Assembly (NCBI RefSeq): GCF_022921095.1
Contig: NZ_CP095053.1
Location: 1,530,501-1,594,500 of the forward strand
Direction of reading: 5' to 3'
Length of the DNA: 64,000 nt
DNA from: Hymenobacter aerilatus
GTDB taxonomy: Bacteria > Bacteroidota > Bacteroidia > Cytophagales > Hymenobacteraceae
Below the pieces are notes generated by a model that searched no databases, had not been told where the DNA came from, and worked only from the letters and a program-made list of their open reading frames with translations. Positions within the stretch are counted from its first letter, which is position 1. Each line of letters opens with the position of its first letter. The position numbers and the translations under genes are program-made. Positions 42,711-51,920 of the stretch are shown here, one piece after another.

Positions 42711-43067
42711 AGTACAGATAACGAGTTACAGAAAATGCGTTTCGGACGGCGGCCAGCTGTCTGGCAGCCTCACACCGATGGGTATGCGTTCTGTAACGTG
42801 CTGAGGGTAGTCGGGTTCGGCACGCAGGAGGGTAGGCGCAACGCAAGCAGAACCGTAAGGAAGCCGAAAGGAGAGGGCTAACTACTCAATCAGGTGTGCT
42901 GATCTGTACTGTTATTTGAATGCAAAATTCAGATAATCAGTAGTATAATGTATTTGTTGTTGAGGTTAATGGTAGCACGGCAGCAGAAAGCCACCGCTGC
43001 TAGCGTGTAGGGAAACAACATGAGTTTTTGATGAAGAAATCTGCCGCTGGTACGGCCAGCTACGCGG
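42711..43067. other. Intergenic, no gene supported
   Basis: This 357-bp stretch lies between two minus-strand genes. The left part should hold the promoter of the dehydrogenase gene; an AT-rich patch near 42,915-42,960 is a candidate. No repeat or hairpin of note was seen. Confidence 0.5.
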
Positions 43068-43529
43068 CTACCGGCACTTCTCCTTCCGGCGCGTGTCAAT
43101 GACGTGCGCAATTTTCCAGCCGCCGGCCAGCTTCACCAGCTGAAACGAGTTGTAGCCGCAGTGGCTGAAGGTGCTACCCAGGTAGAATTCGTAGGGCGTC
43201 CACACGCTCGCCAGATTGGCATCTATTAAGACCTTGTCGAAGGTAATGCGCTCATCCCACACCGCTTGGTGCGGGGTACCCACCGCCTTCAGAAAGTCCG
43301 TAGGGTTTTCGGGTTGCACGTGTGTGGTCCCGTTGCGGTTGCTGATGGTGTGGAACACGGCACCAGGTGCAATGGTGCTGCGCACCAGCGCGCTGTCACC
43401 TTTGCGCATGCCCTCAAAAAACGTGTGGATAGTGCGCTGCACGGCGGCCGTTTCGGCGGTGGGGCTTTTTTGCGCTATAGCTGGGGCGTTGGCGCACAGA
43501 AGCGCAAAGGCGGGCAGGAAAGCTTTCAT
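43068..43529 (-). CDS. Secreted SnoaL/NTF2-like protein
   Basis: A 153-aa protein with a signal peptide (MKAFLPAFALLCANAPAIAQ). The mature part has the NTF2-like cone-fold pattern of the DUF4440/SnoaL type: 'AVQRTIHTFFEGMRKGDSALVRSTIAPGA', 'FLGSTFSHCGYNSFQLVKLAGGWKIAHVIDTRRK'. Members bind small hydrophobic molecules or catalyse simple reactions; the ligand is unknown. ATG 43529 was preferred to 43562 because it starts a better signal peptide. Confidence 0.82.
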   Translation of the reverse strand: MKAFLPAFALLCANAPAIAQKSPTAETAAVQRTIHTFFEGMRKGDSALVRSTIAPGAVFHTISNRNGTTHVQPENPTDFLKAVGTPHQAVWDERITFDKVLIDANLASVWTPYEFYLGSTFSHCGYNSFQLVKLAGGWKIAHVIDTRRKEKCR

Positions 43530-43620
43530 GGGGAGCGAAAAGAGGCGTAAAAGTTTGGGCAAACTAAATCATTCCGGTCGGGGTGGTGTTATCTTGCCGT
43601 ACCCAATATCCAAACTTCTA

Positions 43621-43797
43621 TGCGTACGAAAGGCTTGTTTGACTTCGGTCCGGTATTCGGTTATTTCTTCCGTAAGAACGACCCCAACCGGAAGACCAAC
43701 TTCAACCTGCGCACCATGCACTTCATCAATAAAGTGAGCATGGCCATGTTTCTGGTTGGTCTTATTGTGTTGATTTACCGCTGGTTTATCCGCTAAT
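43621..43797 (+). CDS. Conserved small membrane protein (DUF6728-like, tentative)
   Basis: A 58-aa protein: 'LFDFGPVFGYFFRKNDPNRKTNFNLRTMHFINKVSM' followed by one membrane span (AMFLVGLIVLIYRWF). I recall a small Cytophagales family (DUF6728) with the same 'GPVFGYFFRK.DPNR..NFNLRTMH' start, so it is likely conserved. Function unknown. Confidence 0.75.
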
Positions 43798-43904
43798 ACA
43801 AGAGGCAAGGGCGCATGGGATGCGCCCTTTCTGTTACTAGGCTTTTGGGAATTCACTACCTGCACGTGCGCTAATGGGCGCCCACTCTTACTTTCTTTTG
43901 CGCT

Positions 43905-44270
43905 GTGAACATCGAAGAATTCCGCGACTATTGTCTCCTGAAAGCGGGTGTGACTGAGGAACTGCCCTTCGGCCCCGAAACACTGGTGTTCAAGGTAGGG
44001 GGTAAGGTTTTCGCCCTCACGCCCATCGAGACGTTTGCTAGCGTCAACCTGAAGTGCGACCCGGCCCGCGCTACAGAGCTGCGCGAGCAGCATGACTACG
44101 TGCTGCCCGGCTACCACATGAATAAAAAGCACTGGAATACGGTGCTGATTGGTACCGGCGCCAGCAACGCCCAACTACAGGAGTGGATTGACCATTCCTA
44201 TGATTTGGTGCTGGCCTCACTGCCCAAGGCTCAGCGAACCGCTATTCTACAGGAGCATACAGCCTCTTAA
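43905..44270 (+). CDS. MmcQ/YjbR family DNA-binding protein
   Basis: A 121-aa protein starting at GTG. It has the typical plan of the family: 'NIEEFRDYCLLKAGVTEELPFGPETLVFKVGGKVFAL', 'NLKCDPARATELREQHDYVLPGYHMNKKHWNTV', and a C-terminal helix. The cyaY-like fold is thought to bind double-stranded DNA. A short hairpin follows. Confidence 0.9.
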   Translation: MNIEEFRDYCLLKAGVTEELPFGPETLVFKVGGKVFALTPIETFASVNLKCDPARATELREQHDYVLPGYHMNKKHWNTVLIGTGASNAQLQEWIDHSYDLVLASLPKAQRTAILQEHTAS

Positions 44271-44334
44271 GCCTCTATAGTCGGCATTGCCGAGGAGCCC
44301 AACACAGGGCAAATTACCTATTCAGTACTTCCAG

Positions 44335-44353
44335 ACCCCGCAAGTTGCGGGGT
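44335..44353. terminator. Short hairpin downstream of the MmcQ/YjbR gene
   Basis: ACCCCGCA / TGCGGGGT, 8 bp with a 3-nt loop and no T-run. It may end the upstream transcript or be a small regulatory structure. Confidence 0.45.
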
Positions 44354-44554
44354 GTCACCTATGCCCGGCTTTGCCTAAGGCAGTTGGTAGAGTATTGCTA
44401 TAGATGCTGTGAGAAATTTGTAAGAAAGTTGCAAAAGAAGTGGTCGGTACATGAGCTACGTGTTCGTGTGCAACGTCATAGCATAAGTAATAAAGAAATC
44501 TTTAAAGTATGTATGGTTATGCCTCTTATTATGCCTAATTTATTTTTATTAATA

Positions 44555-44592
44555 TGAAACATTGATGCATTTATTGTTTTGCTATACATTTG
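44555..44592 (+). promoter_or_regulatory. TonB-receptor promoter with Zur/Fur-like operator
   Basis: TACATTTG at 44585-44592 matches the host -7 box. Just upstream, TGAAACATTGATGCA at 44555-44569 is a 7-1-7 near-palindrome related to TGCAACAATGTTGCA at 49,327; a third relative, TGCAACATATGTGCA (6-2-7 form), lies at 44,641-44,655, at the receptor start. Overlap with the promoter fits repression by a metal-sensing Fur-family regulator. Confidence 0.55.
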
Positions 44593-44650
44593 CCATTCGA
44601 TAGAAAAAGGAATTTAGCTACTGAATGGCTACTATAGTAATGCAACATAT

Positions 44651-47110
44651 GTGCATCAATTAATATTTTATAGACAGTTATGGTTGGGGTGGGTAGTGGC
44701 GGCGTTGTGCGTTGCGCTAGCCACTACGTCGGCTATTGGCCAGGTGCGGCAGCTTACCGGAAAAGTGGTGGATGAGCGCGAGCAGCCGTTGCCGGGTGCC
44801 ACTATCCGCCTCAGTCCGATGCTGCTAGCCACGCAGAGCGACGAAAACGGCGCTTTCCTTTTTTCGGCGCTGCCCGCCGGTGCTTATACCGTGCAGGTTT
44901 CCCTGGTAGGCTACGCCCCGCAAAGCTTATCTCTTGCGGCGCGCACGGGTAGCAGTCATTTACTTGTTCGCTTGAAAATCAGTGCGCAGGAGCTAACCAA
45001 CGTGGTGATAGAGGCAAACCCCATTGCCCTACGCAAGCAAGAAGAGTCGCTGAACCTGGAGGTGGTAGGGGGGGCCTTCTTGCAACGCTACCGCGGCGGC
45101 AGCCTGATGCAGACGCTGGAGCGCCTGCCAGGCGTCAAAATCATCGGCATTGGCTCGGGGCAGTCCAAGCCGCTCATTCGAGGACTGGGTTTCAACCGGG
45201 TAGTAGTGGTGGAAAACGGCGTGAAGCACGAGGGCCAGCAGTGGGGCGCCGACCACGGCCTGGAAATCGACCAGTTTGCCGCTGAGCAGGTGGAAATCCT
45301 GAAAGGTGCGGCCTCCTTCGTGTATGGCTCCGACGCTATTGGCGGAGCGATTGAGGTGAAGCCGGCACCCGTGCCCGCGGCGCATACCGCCGGCGGCTCC
45401 GTAGACCTGATTGGCAAGAGCAACAACGCCCTCTACGGCACCTCCGCCAACGTATTTGGGCGCGGGCAGCACTGGTTTGCCAATGCGCGCGCCACCTACC
45501 AGAACTACGGCGACTACCGCGTGCCCACCGACCAGATTTACGTCTACGACTTTGCCGTGCGCTTGCACAACAACCAGTTGCGCAACACGGCCGGCCGCGA
45601 AACGGGCCTGCACCTGCACACAGGCTACGTGGGCGAGCAGCTACGCTCGGTGCTCTACCTGAGCTACGTGGGCAGCCGCAGCGGCTTTTTTGCCAATGCC
45701 CACGGCCTGGAACCCCGCCGCGTGGATACGGACCTACACGATGCCTCCAGCCGAGATATTCTGCTGCCCCGCCAGCAGGTAAGCCATTTGAAGCTCATCA
45801 ACCGCAGCCAGTATCAGCTGCCCGGCACCCCGCACCGGCTGGAAGCGGAGCTGGGCTACCAGCACAACTTTCGCCAGGAGTTTAGCCAATACGTCAACCA
45901 CGGCTACATGCCCCCCGTGTACCCCTCCGACCTGCCCATTCCGCAGGACCTGGAGCGTGCGTTTGACAAGCACGTGTACGCCGGCAACCTACGTGCCTAC
46001 CTCCGTTGGGGGCGCCACGCGCTGACAGCCGGCGTGAACAGCGAAGTGCAGGACAACCGCATCAACGGCTGGAGCTTCTTGGTGCCGGCCTTCCGCCAGC
46101 AGGCTGTGGGCGCGTTTGCCTACGACAAGTTCCAGCTCAACGACCACACCTTGCTGCACGGGGCCGTGCGCTACGACCACGCCCACCTGCACATCACGCC
46201 CTACACCGACTGGTTTCCGTCGGCTACCCCCACCAGCAACGGGGCGTTGACGGAGCGGCTAGTGCGGGCCGAGGCGCTGACCCGCACGTTCAACAGCGTG
46301 GTGTGGTCGGCGGGTATCAACTACAACCTGGGGCAGTGGGAACTAAAGGGCAACGTAGGCAAAAGCTTCCGCGTGCCCATTGCCAAAGAGTTGGCTGCCA
46401 ACGGTGTCAACTATCACTACTTCAGCTACGAGCGCGGCGACCCAGCGCTGGACCCGGAGCAGTCCTACCAGCTGGATGTGAGCTTGGGCTGGAAGCAGGA
46501 TAAGTGGTCGGTGCAGCTGAGCCCGTTTTTCAACTATTTTCCCAACTACATCTACCTGAACCCTACCCCCGAGCACGACTACTTCTACGGGGCCGGCAAC
46601 CAGGTATTTCAGTACGCCCAAAGCCGCGTGCGGCGCTACGGCGGCGAGGTGCAGCTCCGCTACCAACTGCTGCCTACCCTCCGCACCGAGCTGCTGGCCG
46701 AATACCTGCGCGCCACGCAGCTCTCGGGCGCCAAGCGCGGCTTCACGCTGCCATTCTCGCCCCCCGCCTCGGCCTTGTTGAACCTCACCTGGTCGCCACG
46801 GCTGAGCGGGGAGCTCTCCGGCAGCTATTTCGCTGTGGACTATCGTCGTACGGCTGCCCAGCCGAACATCGTGCCGCCTGAGCGGAAGACGTTGGGCTAC
46901 CAGCTTTTTCATGTGCAGGCGGGTACTAGGCTCACCCTTGGGCAGCAGCCCCTGCTGCTCAGCCTGCAAGTGCAGAACCTACTGAACACGCGCTACCTCA
47001 ACCACACCAGCTTCTACCGGCTCATTGGCCTCCCCGAAGCCGGGCGCAATGTCATTCTCACACTCAATCTTCCCTTTACTATTACCCCAGCCACTCATGA
47101 AAAAAATTAA
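44651..47110 (+). CDS. TonB-dependent outer-membrane receptor (probable metal receptor)
   Basis: An 819-aa protein, start GTG 44651. It has a signal peptide (LCVALATTSAIGQ), an N-terminal carboxypeptidase-regulatory-like domain ('LTGKVVDEREQPLPGATIRLS... LVGYAPQSLSL'), a plug ('LNLEVVGGAFLQRYRGGSLMQTLERLPGVKIIGIG... LIRGLGFNRVVVVENG') and a 22-strand barrel to the terminal aromatic region. His-rich extracellular loops, the CobW-type neighbour and the operator motif point to zinc. The DUF4625-like gene overlaps its end by 14 nt. Confidence 0.88.
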   Translation: MHQLIFYRQLWLGWVVAALCVALATTSAIGQVRQLTGKVVDEREQPLPGATIRLSPMLLATQSDENGAFLFSALPAGAYTVQVSLVGYAPQSLSLAARTGSSHLLVRLKISAQELTNVVIEANPIALRKQEESLNLEVVGGAFLQRYRGGSLMQTLERLPGVKIIGIGSGQSKPLIRGLGFNRVVVVENGVKHEGQQWGADHGLEIDQFAAEQVEILKGAASFVYGSDAIGGAIEVKPAPVPAAHTAGGSVDLIGKSNNALYGTSANVFGRGQHWFANARATYQNYGDYRVPTDQIYVYDFAVRLHNNQLRNTAGRETGLHLHTGYVGEQLRSVLYLSYVGSRSGFFANAHGLEPRRVDTDLHDASSRDILLPRQQVSHLKLINRSQYQLPGTPHRLEAELGYQHNFRQEFSQYVNHGYMPPVYPSDLPIPQDLERAFDKHVYAGNLRAYLRWGRHALTAGVNSEVQDNRINGWSFLVPAFRQQAVGAFAYDKFQLNDHTLLHGAVRYDHAHLHITPYTDWFPSATPTSNGALTERLVRAEALTRTFNSVVWSAGINYNLGQWELKGNVGKSFRVPIAKELAANGVNYHYFSYERGDPALDPEQSYQLDVSLGWKQDKWSVQLSPFFNYFPNYIYLNPTPEHDYFYGAGNQVFQYAQSRVRRYGGEVQLRYQLLPTLRTELLAEYLRATQLSGAKRGFTLPFSPPASALLNLTWSPRLSGELSGSYFAVDYRRTAAQPNIVPPERKTLGYQLFHVQAGTRLTLGQQPLLLSLQVQNLLNTRYLNHTSFYRLIGLPEAGRNVILTLNLPFTITPATHEKN

Positions 47111-48065
47111 TCACTTCTCGTACCACCTGGCGTCAGCGCTCCACACCACGCGCACGCTGCTGGCGCTGCTGCTGTTTGCTACCCTGCTTTCAGCCTGTAA
47201 TGACGACAACGAGCCCACACCAGCTGCTCAGCCTACCATCAGCAACGTAGAGATTGGCCTGGGAAACAACGAGATGGGTACTATTGGTGGGGACTTTCAC
47301 CTGAACGCCGACATTGTGGCCGGCGATAAGATTGATTTGGTGACAGTGAAAATTCAGCAGCGGGCGGGCGAGACCTACGCCAAGACGTGGCAGCACGAGA
47401 TAGTGTGGGAGCAGTACAAAGGCGCCAAGAATACGACCGTGCACAAGCACTTCGACATCCCGGCCGACGCGGCCGAGGGCAAGTACGATTTCCTGATCAT
47501 CGTGACCGACGAGAACGGAACCAAGCTGGAGGAAAAGCGCAGCCTGACCATCTATAAGCAAGAGAACATGCCCGTTAATCCCACGCAAACCATCTTCAAC
47601 GTATTCAAAAATGACCTGCGGTATTACCGGAGAGGCGTATTCGCCACGCCGGGCGAGAAGTTGGCTAAAGGGGATAAGCTCACGTCGCAGGTTGCCATCT
47701 CCGGCGTGAAAGGCGACGGCAAAATGTACTTGTTGCTGATCAACAAAAAGCTGAATCACCGCCCCGAGTCCATCGAGCAGATCGACTTCAGCAAAGCCAT
47801 TGTGTATGATGTGGTTGAACACAAGAACATGGCTGCGTCCGGCGACTTCTCTAATTCTACGTCTGATCCGGTTACGAATACCGCTATTCGTGACTGGCCT
47901 AACTTCACCATTGGCGGCACCACTGACAACAACGCGCCCACACCTAACGCCATCAGCGGCAGCAAGGCCTGGGAGTCAGGCACCTACTACTACGGGGTAG
48001 TGTACAAGAATACCACCTACAACATAAGCTTCTTCCAGTACATCGAAGTGCCCATTGAACTATAG
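47097..48065 (+). CDS. DUF4625-like lipoprotein 1
   Basis: A 322-aa lipoprotein (signal ending 'LLSACNDDN'). The N-terminal third resembles DUF4625: 'PTISNVEIGLGNNEMGTIGGDFHLNADIVAGDKIDLVTVKI', 'VHKHFDIPADAAEGKYDFLIIVTDENGTKLEEKRSLTIYK'. The second half has no family that I recognise. Its overlap with the receptor gene suggests a cell-surface partner. ATG 47097 was chosen because it opens a good lipoprotein signal. Confidence 0.75.
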   Translation: MKKINHFSYHLASALHTTRTLLALLLFATLLSACNDDNEPTPAAQPTISNVEIGLGNNEMGTIGGDFHLNADIVAGDKIDLVTVKIQQRAGETYAKTWQHEIVWEQYKGAKNTTVHKHFDIPADAAEGKYDFLIIVTDENGTKLEEKRSLTIYKQENMPVNPTQTIFNVFKNDLRYYRRGVFATPGEKLAKGDKLTSQVAISGVKGDGKMYLLLINKKLNHRPESIEQIDFSKAIVYDVVEHKNMAASGDFSNSTSDPVTNTAIRDWPNFTIGGTTDNNAPTPNAISGSKAWESGTYYYGVVYKNTTYNISFFQYIEVPIEL

Positions 48066-48127
48066 GCAGGCAGTAATATATGGTGTCGCTGTTGAAAAAT
48101 AGGTGTCGTTACTTTACTCGTGAGGTT

Positions 48128-48757
48128 ATGAAATCATGTAGCCTACTGGCGCTGGCCCTACTGCTGTCTGGATCGGCGGGGTATGCACAATCCATTTGCT
48201 TCGAGAACTATCAAGAGAAGATAGTGGCTCCTTCGCGTAAGGCGATGGAAACAGCGAAGACTGATAAAGAGCGCGACTCCCTGCGGTTTGTGCCGGCCGA
48301 CGAGCTAAAACGGGTAGTGGGCTGCGCCATGCCCGATTTTACGGCGCAGGATATCCAAGGCAGCCCCATTAGCAAACGGACCCTAAAGGGCAAAGTGGTG
48401 GTCATGAACTTTTGGTTCATCGGCTGTAAGCCCTGCTTGGCCGAGCTACCGGCCCTAAACGACCTGGTAGACCAGCACAAAGGCCAGGAGGTAGTATTCA
48501 TTGCCTTCGGACGGGATTCGAAGCAGCGCATTGTCGATGATTTTCTCCCTAAGCAGTCTTTCCAGTTCCAGCACGTGGCCGATAGTAAAGGCTACGCCGA
48601 CACTTTCCTAGCGTCGGTGTCTGGCTTTCCCCTCACGCTGGTGTTCGACCAGCGGGGCGTGCTGCAATACGTCCATTCGGGCGGCTATATCGACGAGCGA
48701 GCCAAAACAGCCATTTACCAGCAAGTGTCGCCGGTGATTGCCCGGCTGCTCCAGTGA
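48128..48757 (+). CDS. Periplasmic thioredoxin-fold redox protein
   Basis: A 209-aa protein with a signal peptide (MKSCSLLALALLLSGSAGYAQ). The AhpC/TSA-Redoxin pattern is seen: 'GCAMPDFTAQDIQGSPISKRTLKGKVVVMNFWFIGCKPCLAELP', with the CKPC pair, and cis-Pro in 'SGFPLTLVF'. It probably keeps metal-binding Cys/His partners reduced in the periplasm. It follows the first DUF4625-like gene by 62 nt and overlaps no other gene. Confidence 0.88.
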   Translation: MKSCSLLALALLLSGSAGYAQSICFENYQEKIVAPSRKAMETAKTDKERDSLRFVPADELKRVVGCAMPDFTAQDIQGSPISKRTLKGKVVVMNFWFIGCKPCLAELPALNDLVDQHKGQEVVFIAFGRDSKQRIVDDFLPKQSFQFQHVADSKGYADTFLASVSGFPLTLVFDQRGVLQYVHSGGYIDERAKTAIYQQVSPVIARLLQ

Positions 48758-48777
48758 AAAGACAAGTCAAAAAACAC

Positions 48778-49251
48778 ATGAAGAAATACCTGTGTAGTTT
48801 ACTCGCCATGGCAGCCTTAGGCGTCAGCGGTTGTAGCAAAGACGACGACGGGGCAGTGGACACAGAGTATCCCGTTATCAACGTGGACTTTGCGGAGGCT
48901 TTTCCCAAGCAGTGCAGCGTGCTCAAGCGCGGCCAACCGTTTACCTTCCGCACCTTGCTGACGGATAACGTGCGGCTGGGTTCGGTGAGCGTCGATATTC
49001 ACCACAACTTCGACCACCATACGCACAGCACAGAGGTAATAGAATGTACAATGCAGGCTGTGAAGCGCCCCGTAAATCCGTTTCTGCTGATCAAGAGCTT
49101 CCCAATTCCTGAAGGCGTACGGGAGTACCAAACAGCTTTCGAATTGAGCATACCCGCCGATGTAGACCCCGGCGACTACCATTTCATGATTCGACTGACG
49201 GATCAGGAAGGATGGCAGACGGTGAAAGGATTGAGTATCAAGATAGAGTAG
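48778..49251 (+). CDS. DUF4625-like lipoprotein 2, His-rich
   Basis: A 157-aa lipoprotein ('AALGVSGCSKDDDG', Cys at residue 19). DUF4625-like features are 'LTDNVRLGSVSVDIHHNFDHHTHSTEVIE' and 'IPADVDPGDYHFMIRLTDQEGWQTVKGLSI'. The HH-x3-HH-x-H cluster would suit zinc or another transition metal. ATG 48778 was chosen over GTG 48754. It ends the operon before the long palindrome. Confidence 0.82.
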   Translation: MKKYLCSLLAMAALGVSGCSKDDDGAVDTEYPVINVDFAEAFPKQCSVLKRGQPFTFRTLLTDNVRLGSVSVDIHHNFDHHTHSTEVIECTMQAVKRPVNPFLLIKSFPIPEGVREYQTAFELSIPADVDPGDYHFMIRLTDQEGWQTVKGLSIKIE

Positions 49252-49302
49252 GAGAGAAGCCGCTTGGTGCGCGAGCACCGTCTAGGCCTTCTACAAGAAA
49301 GG

Positions 49303-49365
49303 AACATACGGCTGGCTGTTCTTATTTGCAACAATGTTGCAAATAAGAACAGCCAGCCGTATGTT
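49303..49365. repeat. 63-bp perfect palindrome with operator-like core
   Basis: Thirty-one bases (AACATACGGCTGGCTGTTCT... to TTGCAACA) face their exact reverse complement across one centre base. The middle, TTTGCAACAATGTTGCAAA, is a symmetric 9-1-9 of the same motif found near the receptor promoter. It sits between the DUF4625-like gene and the CobW gene, so it can serve as terminator, operator or both. Confidence 0.9.
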
Positions 49366-49445
49366 TGCTGAATGAGTTCCAGCCGCCTGGCGGCACAAGC
49401 GACCAGCTTTGCTGTCGACACCGCGTAGTAATCTTTCTTTATTAT

Positions 49446-50666
49446 ATGACGCACTCACTTTCCGATACCCTACCTCGTAAGCTCCCCGTTACCGTGCTCA
49501 GCGGCTTTCTGGGGGCCGGCAAAACCACGCTGCTCAACCACATCTTGCATAACCGAGCCGGTTTGAAAGTGGCTGTGATTGTGAATGATATGAGCGAGGT
49601 GAACGTGGACGCCAACCAGGTAGCCCGCGAGGGTGGCCTCTCGCGCACCGAAGAAAAGCTAGTAGAAATGAGCAACGGCTGTATCTGCTGCACCCTGCGC
49701 GAAGATCTGATGCTGGAGGTAGAAAAGCTGGCCCGCGAAAACCGCTTCGACTACCTGCTTATCGAAAGCACGGGCATCTCGGAACCGCTGCCGGTGGCTC
49801 AAACCTTCAGCTTTATAAGCGAAGACGGCACACTGGACCTGAGCCGCTTCTCGCGCCTCGATACGCTAGTAACGGTAGTTGACGCGCTGAACTTCGCCCG
49901 CGACTTCGGCAGCATGGACCGCCTACCCGACCGCCACCTCCACGACGCCGACCCACACGACCAGCGCACCATTGTGAACCTGCTAACCGAGCAAGTGGAG
50001 TTTGCCAACGTGCTCGTGCTCAACAAAGCCGATCAGGTGAGCGAGCAGCAGTTGGGCGAAATTAAGGCGATTCTGCACAAGCTCAACCCCACGGCTCGCA
50101 TCGTGCCAACCGTGTTTGGCAAGGTAGAACCCGCCGATATTCTCAACACGGGCCTCTTCAACCTAGACGAAGCCGAGCAAACAATAGGTTGGAAGGAAGA
50201 GCTGGAAAAAGCCCACCACACGCCCGAAACCGAGGAGTATGGCATTAGTTCATTTGTGTTTCGCGAGGCGCGGCCGTTTCATCCTGTGCGCTTCTGGCAG
50301 TATATCAGCGAGGAGTGGCACCCGGGCATCATCCGCAGCAAAGGCCTGTTCTGGCTGGCCTCCCGCCCCAACGACGCCCTGAATTGGGGGCAGGCCGGCG
50401 GCTCGCTCCGGGCCGAAAGTGCCGGTTCTTGGTGGGCCGCTGTGCCTAACCCAGAGCAGCACCCAGTATTCCAGGAAAACCGCGACACCATTCTGCAACG
50501 CTGGAGCCCGCTGTTTCAGGACCGCCTCAACGAGCTGGTCTTTATTGGGCAGGACATGCCCGAGGCTCAAATTCGGCAGGAGCTGGAAGGCTGCCTTTGC
50601 ACACCCGAGGAAGTGCAGCGCTGGCACCACGGCGGCACCTTCCAGGACCCCTGGCCGCAGCTCTAG
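49446..50666 (+). CDS. CobW/COG0523-family GTP-binding metallochaperone
   Basis: A 406-aa GTPase. P-loop '[17 protein letters not shown]', '[14 protein letters not shown]', the metal-binding '[11 protein letters not shown]' (CxCC), '[17 protein letters not shown]', and '[11 protein letters not shown]' for guanine. The C-terminal CobW_C domain begins near residue 285 ('[23 protein letters not shown]'). COG0523 proteins deliver zinc or other metals when scarce. ATG 49446 was chosen over the TTG at 49365, which lies in the palindrome. The linked operator motif suggests zinc-regulated expression. Confidence 0.9.
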   Translation: MTHSLSDTLPRKLPVTVLSGFLGAGKTTLLNHILHNRAGLKVAVIVNDMSEVNVDANQVAREGGLSRTEEKLVEMSNGCICCTLREDLMLEVEKLARENRFDYLLIESTGISEPLPVAQTFSFISEDGTLDLSRFSRLDTLVTVVDALNFARDFGSMDRLPDRHLHDADPHDQRTIVNLLTEQVEFANVLVLNKADQVSEQQLGEIKAILHKLNPTARIVPTVFGKVEPADILNTGLFNLDEAEQTIGWKEELEKAHHTPETEEYGISSFVFREARPFHPVRFWQYISEEWHPGIIRSKGLFWLASRPNDALNWGQAGGSLRAESAGSWWAAVPNPEQHPVFQENRDTILQRWSPLFQDRLNELVFIGQDMPEAQIRQELEGCLCTPEEVQRWHHGGTFQDPWPQL

Positions 50667-50685
50667 CCTGCCGCCTTGTTATACA

Positions 50686-50738
50686 AATAATGCCCTACCT
50701 CTAGCGATTTTGTCTCTCGCTAGAGGTAGGGCATTATT
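50686..50738. terminator. Bidirectional terminator
   Basis: AATAATGCCCTACCTCTAGC (then GA) pairs with TCGCTAGAGGTAGGGCATTATT, 22 bp, between convergent genes. Confidence 0.92.
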
Positions 50739-50762
50739 GCCGTTGTAGGTAGCCGGGGTGCG

Positions 50763-51665
50763 CTATCCTTGCCGCGACTTCGCATCGCGCCAGCTGAACT
50801 CGGGCTCGTAGCCCAGCACGCGACGCGCCTTCTCGATCGAGAGTAGAGTTTCGTATTCCCCCAATTCTTTCCGTATAGGCACGTTCGGGAAAGTAGAAGC
50901 CATTAGCTCGGCCGAGTGGGTAGTCATCACCGTATCGGCGTTGGCAATGATGAAGGCGTGCATGCCGGTGGCCTGCCACTCAATGGCTTTGCGAATGGCC
51001 TGGGAACCGTCGCGAGCGTCAATGTACGACCACATGTTCCACTTGCGCTCCTCGGGGTCGTCGTTGTAGGCCGGAAACTTGGCGTAGTCGGCGGGCTCCA
51101 TCACGTTGGAGAAGCGCAGGCCCACAAGCTTCATATCGGGCGTCTGGTAGCAGAACTGGCGGGCCATGTCTTCCATCAGCACCTTGGCCAGGGCGTAGGC
51201 ACTCTTGGCGCGCAGGGGGTAGTCCTCGTCTACGGGGGCGTAGGGTGCCGCCTCGTCGAAGGGCTCCCCGAGCGTGGTTTCGCTGGACGCCCAGATGACT
51301 TGGTGAATACCCAGCCGCCGCGCCGCCTCAAAGATGTTGTACGTGCCCATGATGTTGTTCTGAAACAAGTGGGCATCCGGGTATTGCCGGGGGGTAGGGT
51401 AGGCCGCCAAGTGCACAATGGCATCGAAGGCCTTCGGGGCTACGCCAGCGTGAATTTCGTGGCCTACGGAAGACAGTGCGTCTAAGGTCTGGCCAAAATC
51501 GGCTAGGTCGGCAATAATGCCCGGCACGCCCTTGGCAGGTACCGTATCGACCACGAATACGTCGTAGTTGTGGGCTAGTAAGTCGGCCACGCAGGCCTTG
51601 CCCAGTTTGCCGGCGCCGCCCGTCACCAGAATGCGCGGGCCCGTCGGTTGTTGTTGCTTGCTCAT
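50763..51665 (-). CDS. NAD-dependent epimerase/dehydratase (extended SDR)
   Basis: A 300-aa protein: cofactor motif 'ILVTGGAGKLGKACVADLL', 'FDAIVHLAAYPTP', 'NIFEAARRLGIHQVIWASSETTLG' and the catalytic 'YALAKVLMEDMARQF' (Tyr-x3-Lys). It resembles uronate/sugar-nucleotide-type or other extended SDRs. ATG 51665 was selected; an earlier frame start at 51761 lies in a region with no conserved motif. Substrate unknown. Confidence 0.88.
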   Translation of the reverse strand: MSKQQQPTGPRILVTGGAGKLGKACVADLLAHNYDVFVVDTVPAKGVPGIIADLADFGQTLDALSSVGHEIHAGVAPKAFDAIVHLAAYPTPRQYPDAHLFQNNIMGTYNIFEAARRLGIHQVIWASSETTLGEPFDEAAPYAPVDEDYPLRAKSAYALAKVLMEDMARQFCYQTPDMKLVGLRFSNVMEPADYAKFPAYNDDPEERKWNMWSYIDARDGSQAIRKAIEWQATGMHAFIIANADTVMTTHSAELMASTFPNVPIRKELGEYETLLSIEKARRVLGYEPEFSWRDAKSRQG

Positions 51666-51792
51666 GATAGTGTATGCGGCCGGTGAGTGGCTACCAGCCG
51701 GCACGCGCCGGCCGTCCGGCCACGGGCGTATACGGAAACGGCGACGGGCGTAGAGACACAAGATTTTGTGTCTCGTCGTTGCTAAATCCTGC

Positions 51793-51905
51793 CCGTCATG
51801 CTGAGCGCAGCCCTAGTCGAAGCATCTCTACCGCAACGGTAATCTCAATCGCCAGGATTACTCACAGTAGAGATGCTTCGACTAGGGCTGCGCTCAGCAT
51901 GACGG
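51793..51905. repeat. Palindromic element with 39-bp perfect stem
   Basis: CCGTCATGCTGAGCGCAGCC (continuing 39 nt) is an exact inverted match to 51867-51905 with a 35-nt loop. The core 'GTCATGCTGAGC' echoes the BIME-like 'GTCATCCTGAGC' elements. It lies 16 nt from the HelD stop. Confidence 0.9.
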
Positions 51906-51920
51906 TTGAAATTTAACGCT

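Noticed and set aside
44345..44557. Plus-strand 70-codon frame before the TonB receptor gene
   Set aside because: It begins in a hairpin and holds a mixed, Cys/Arg-rich sequence without features; it overlaps the promoter approach of the receptor gene.
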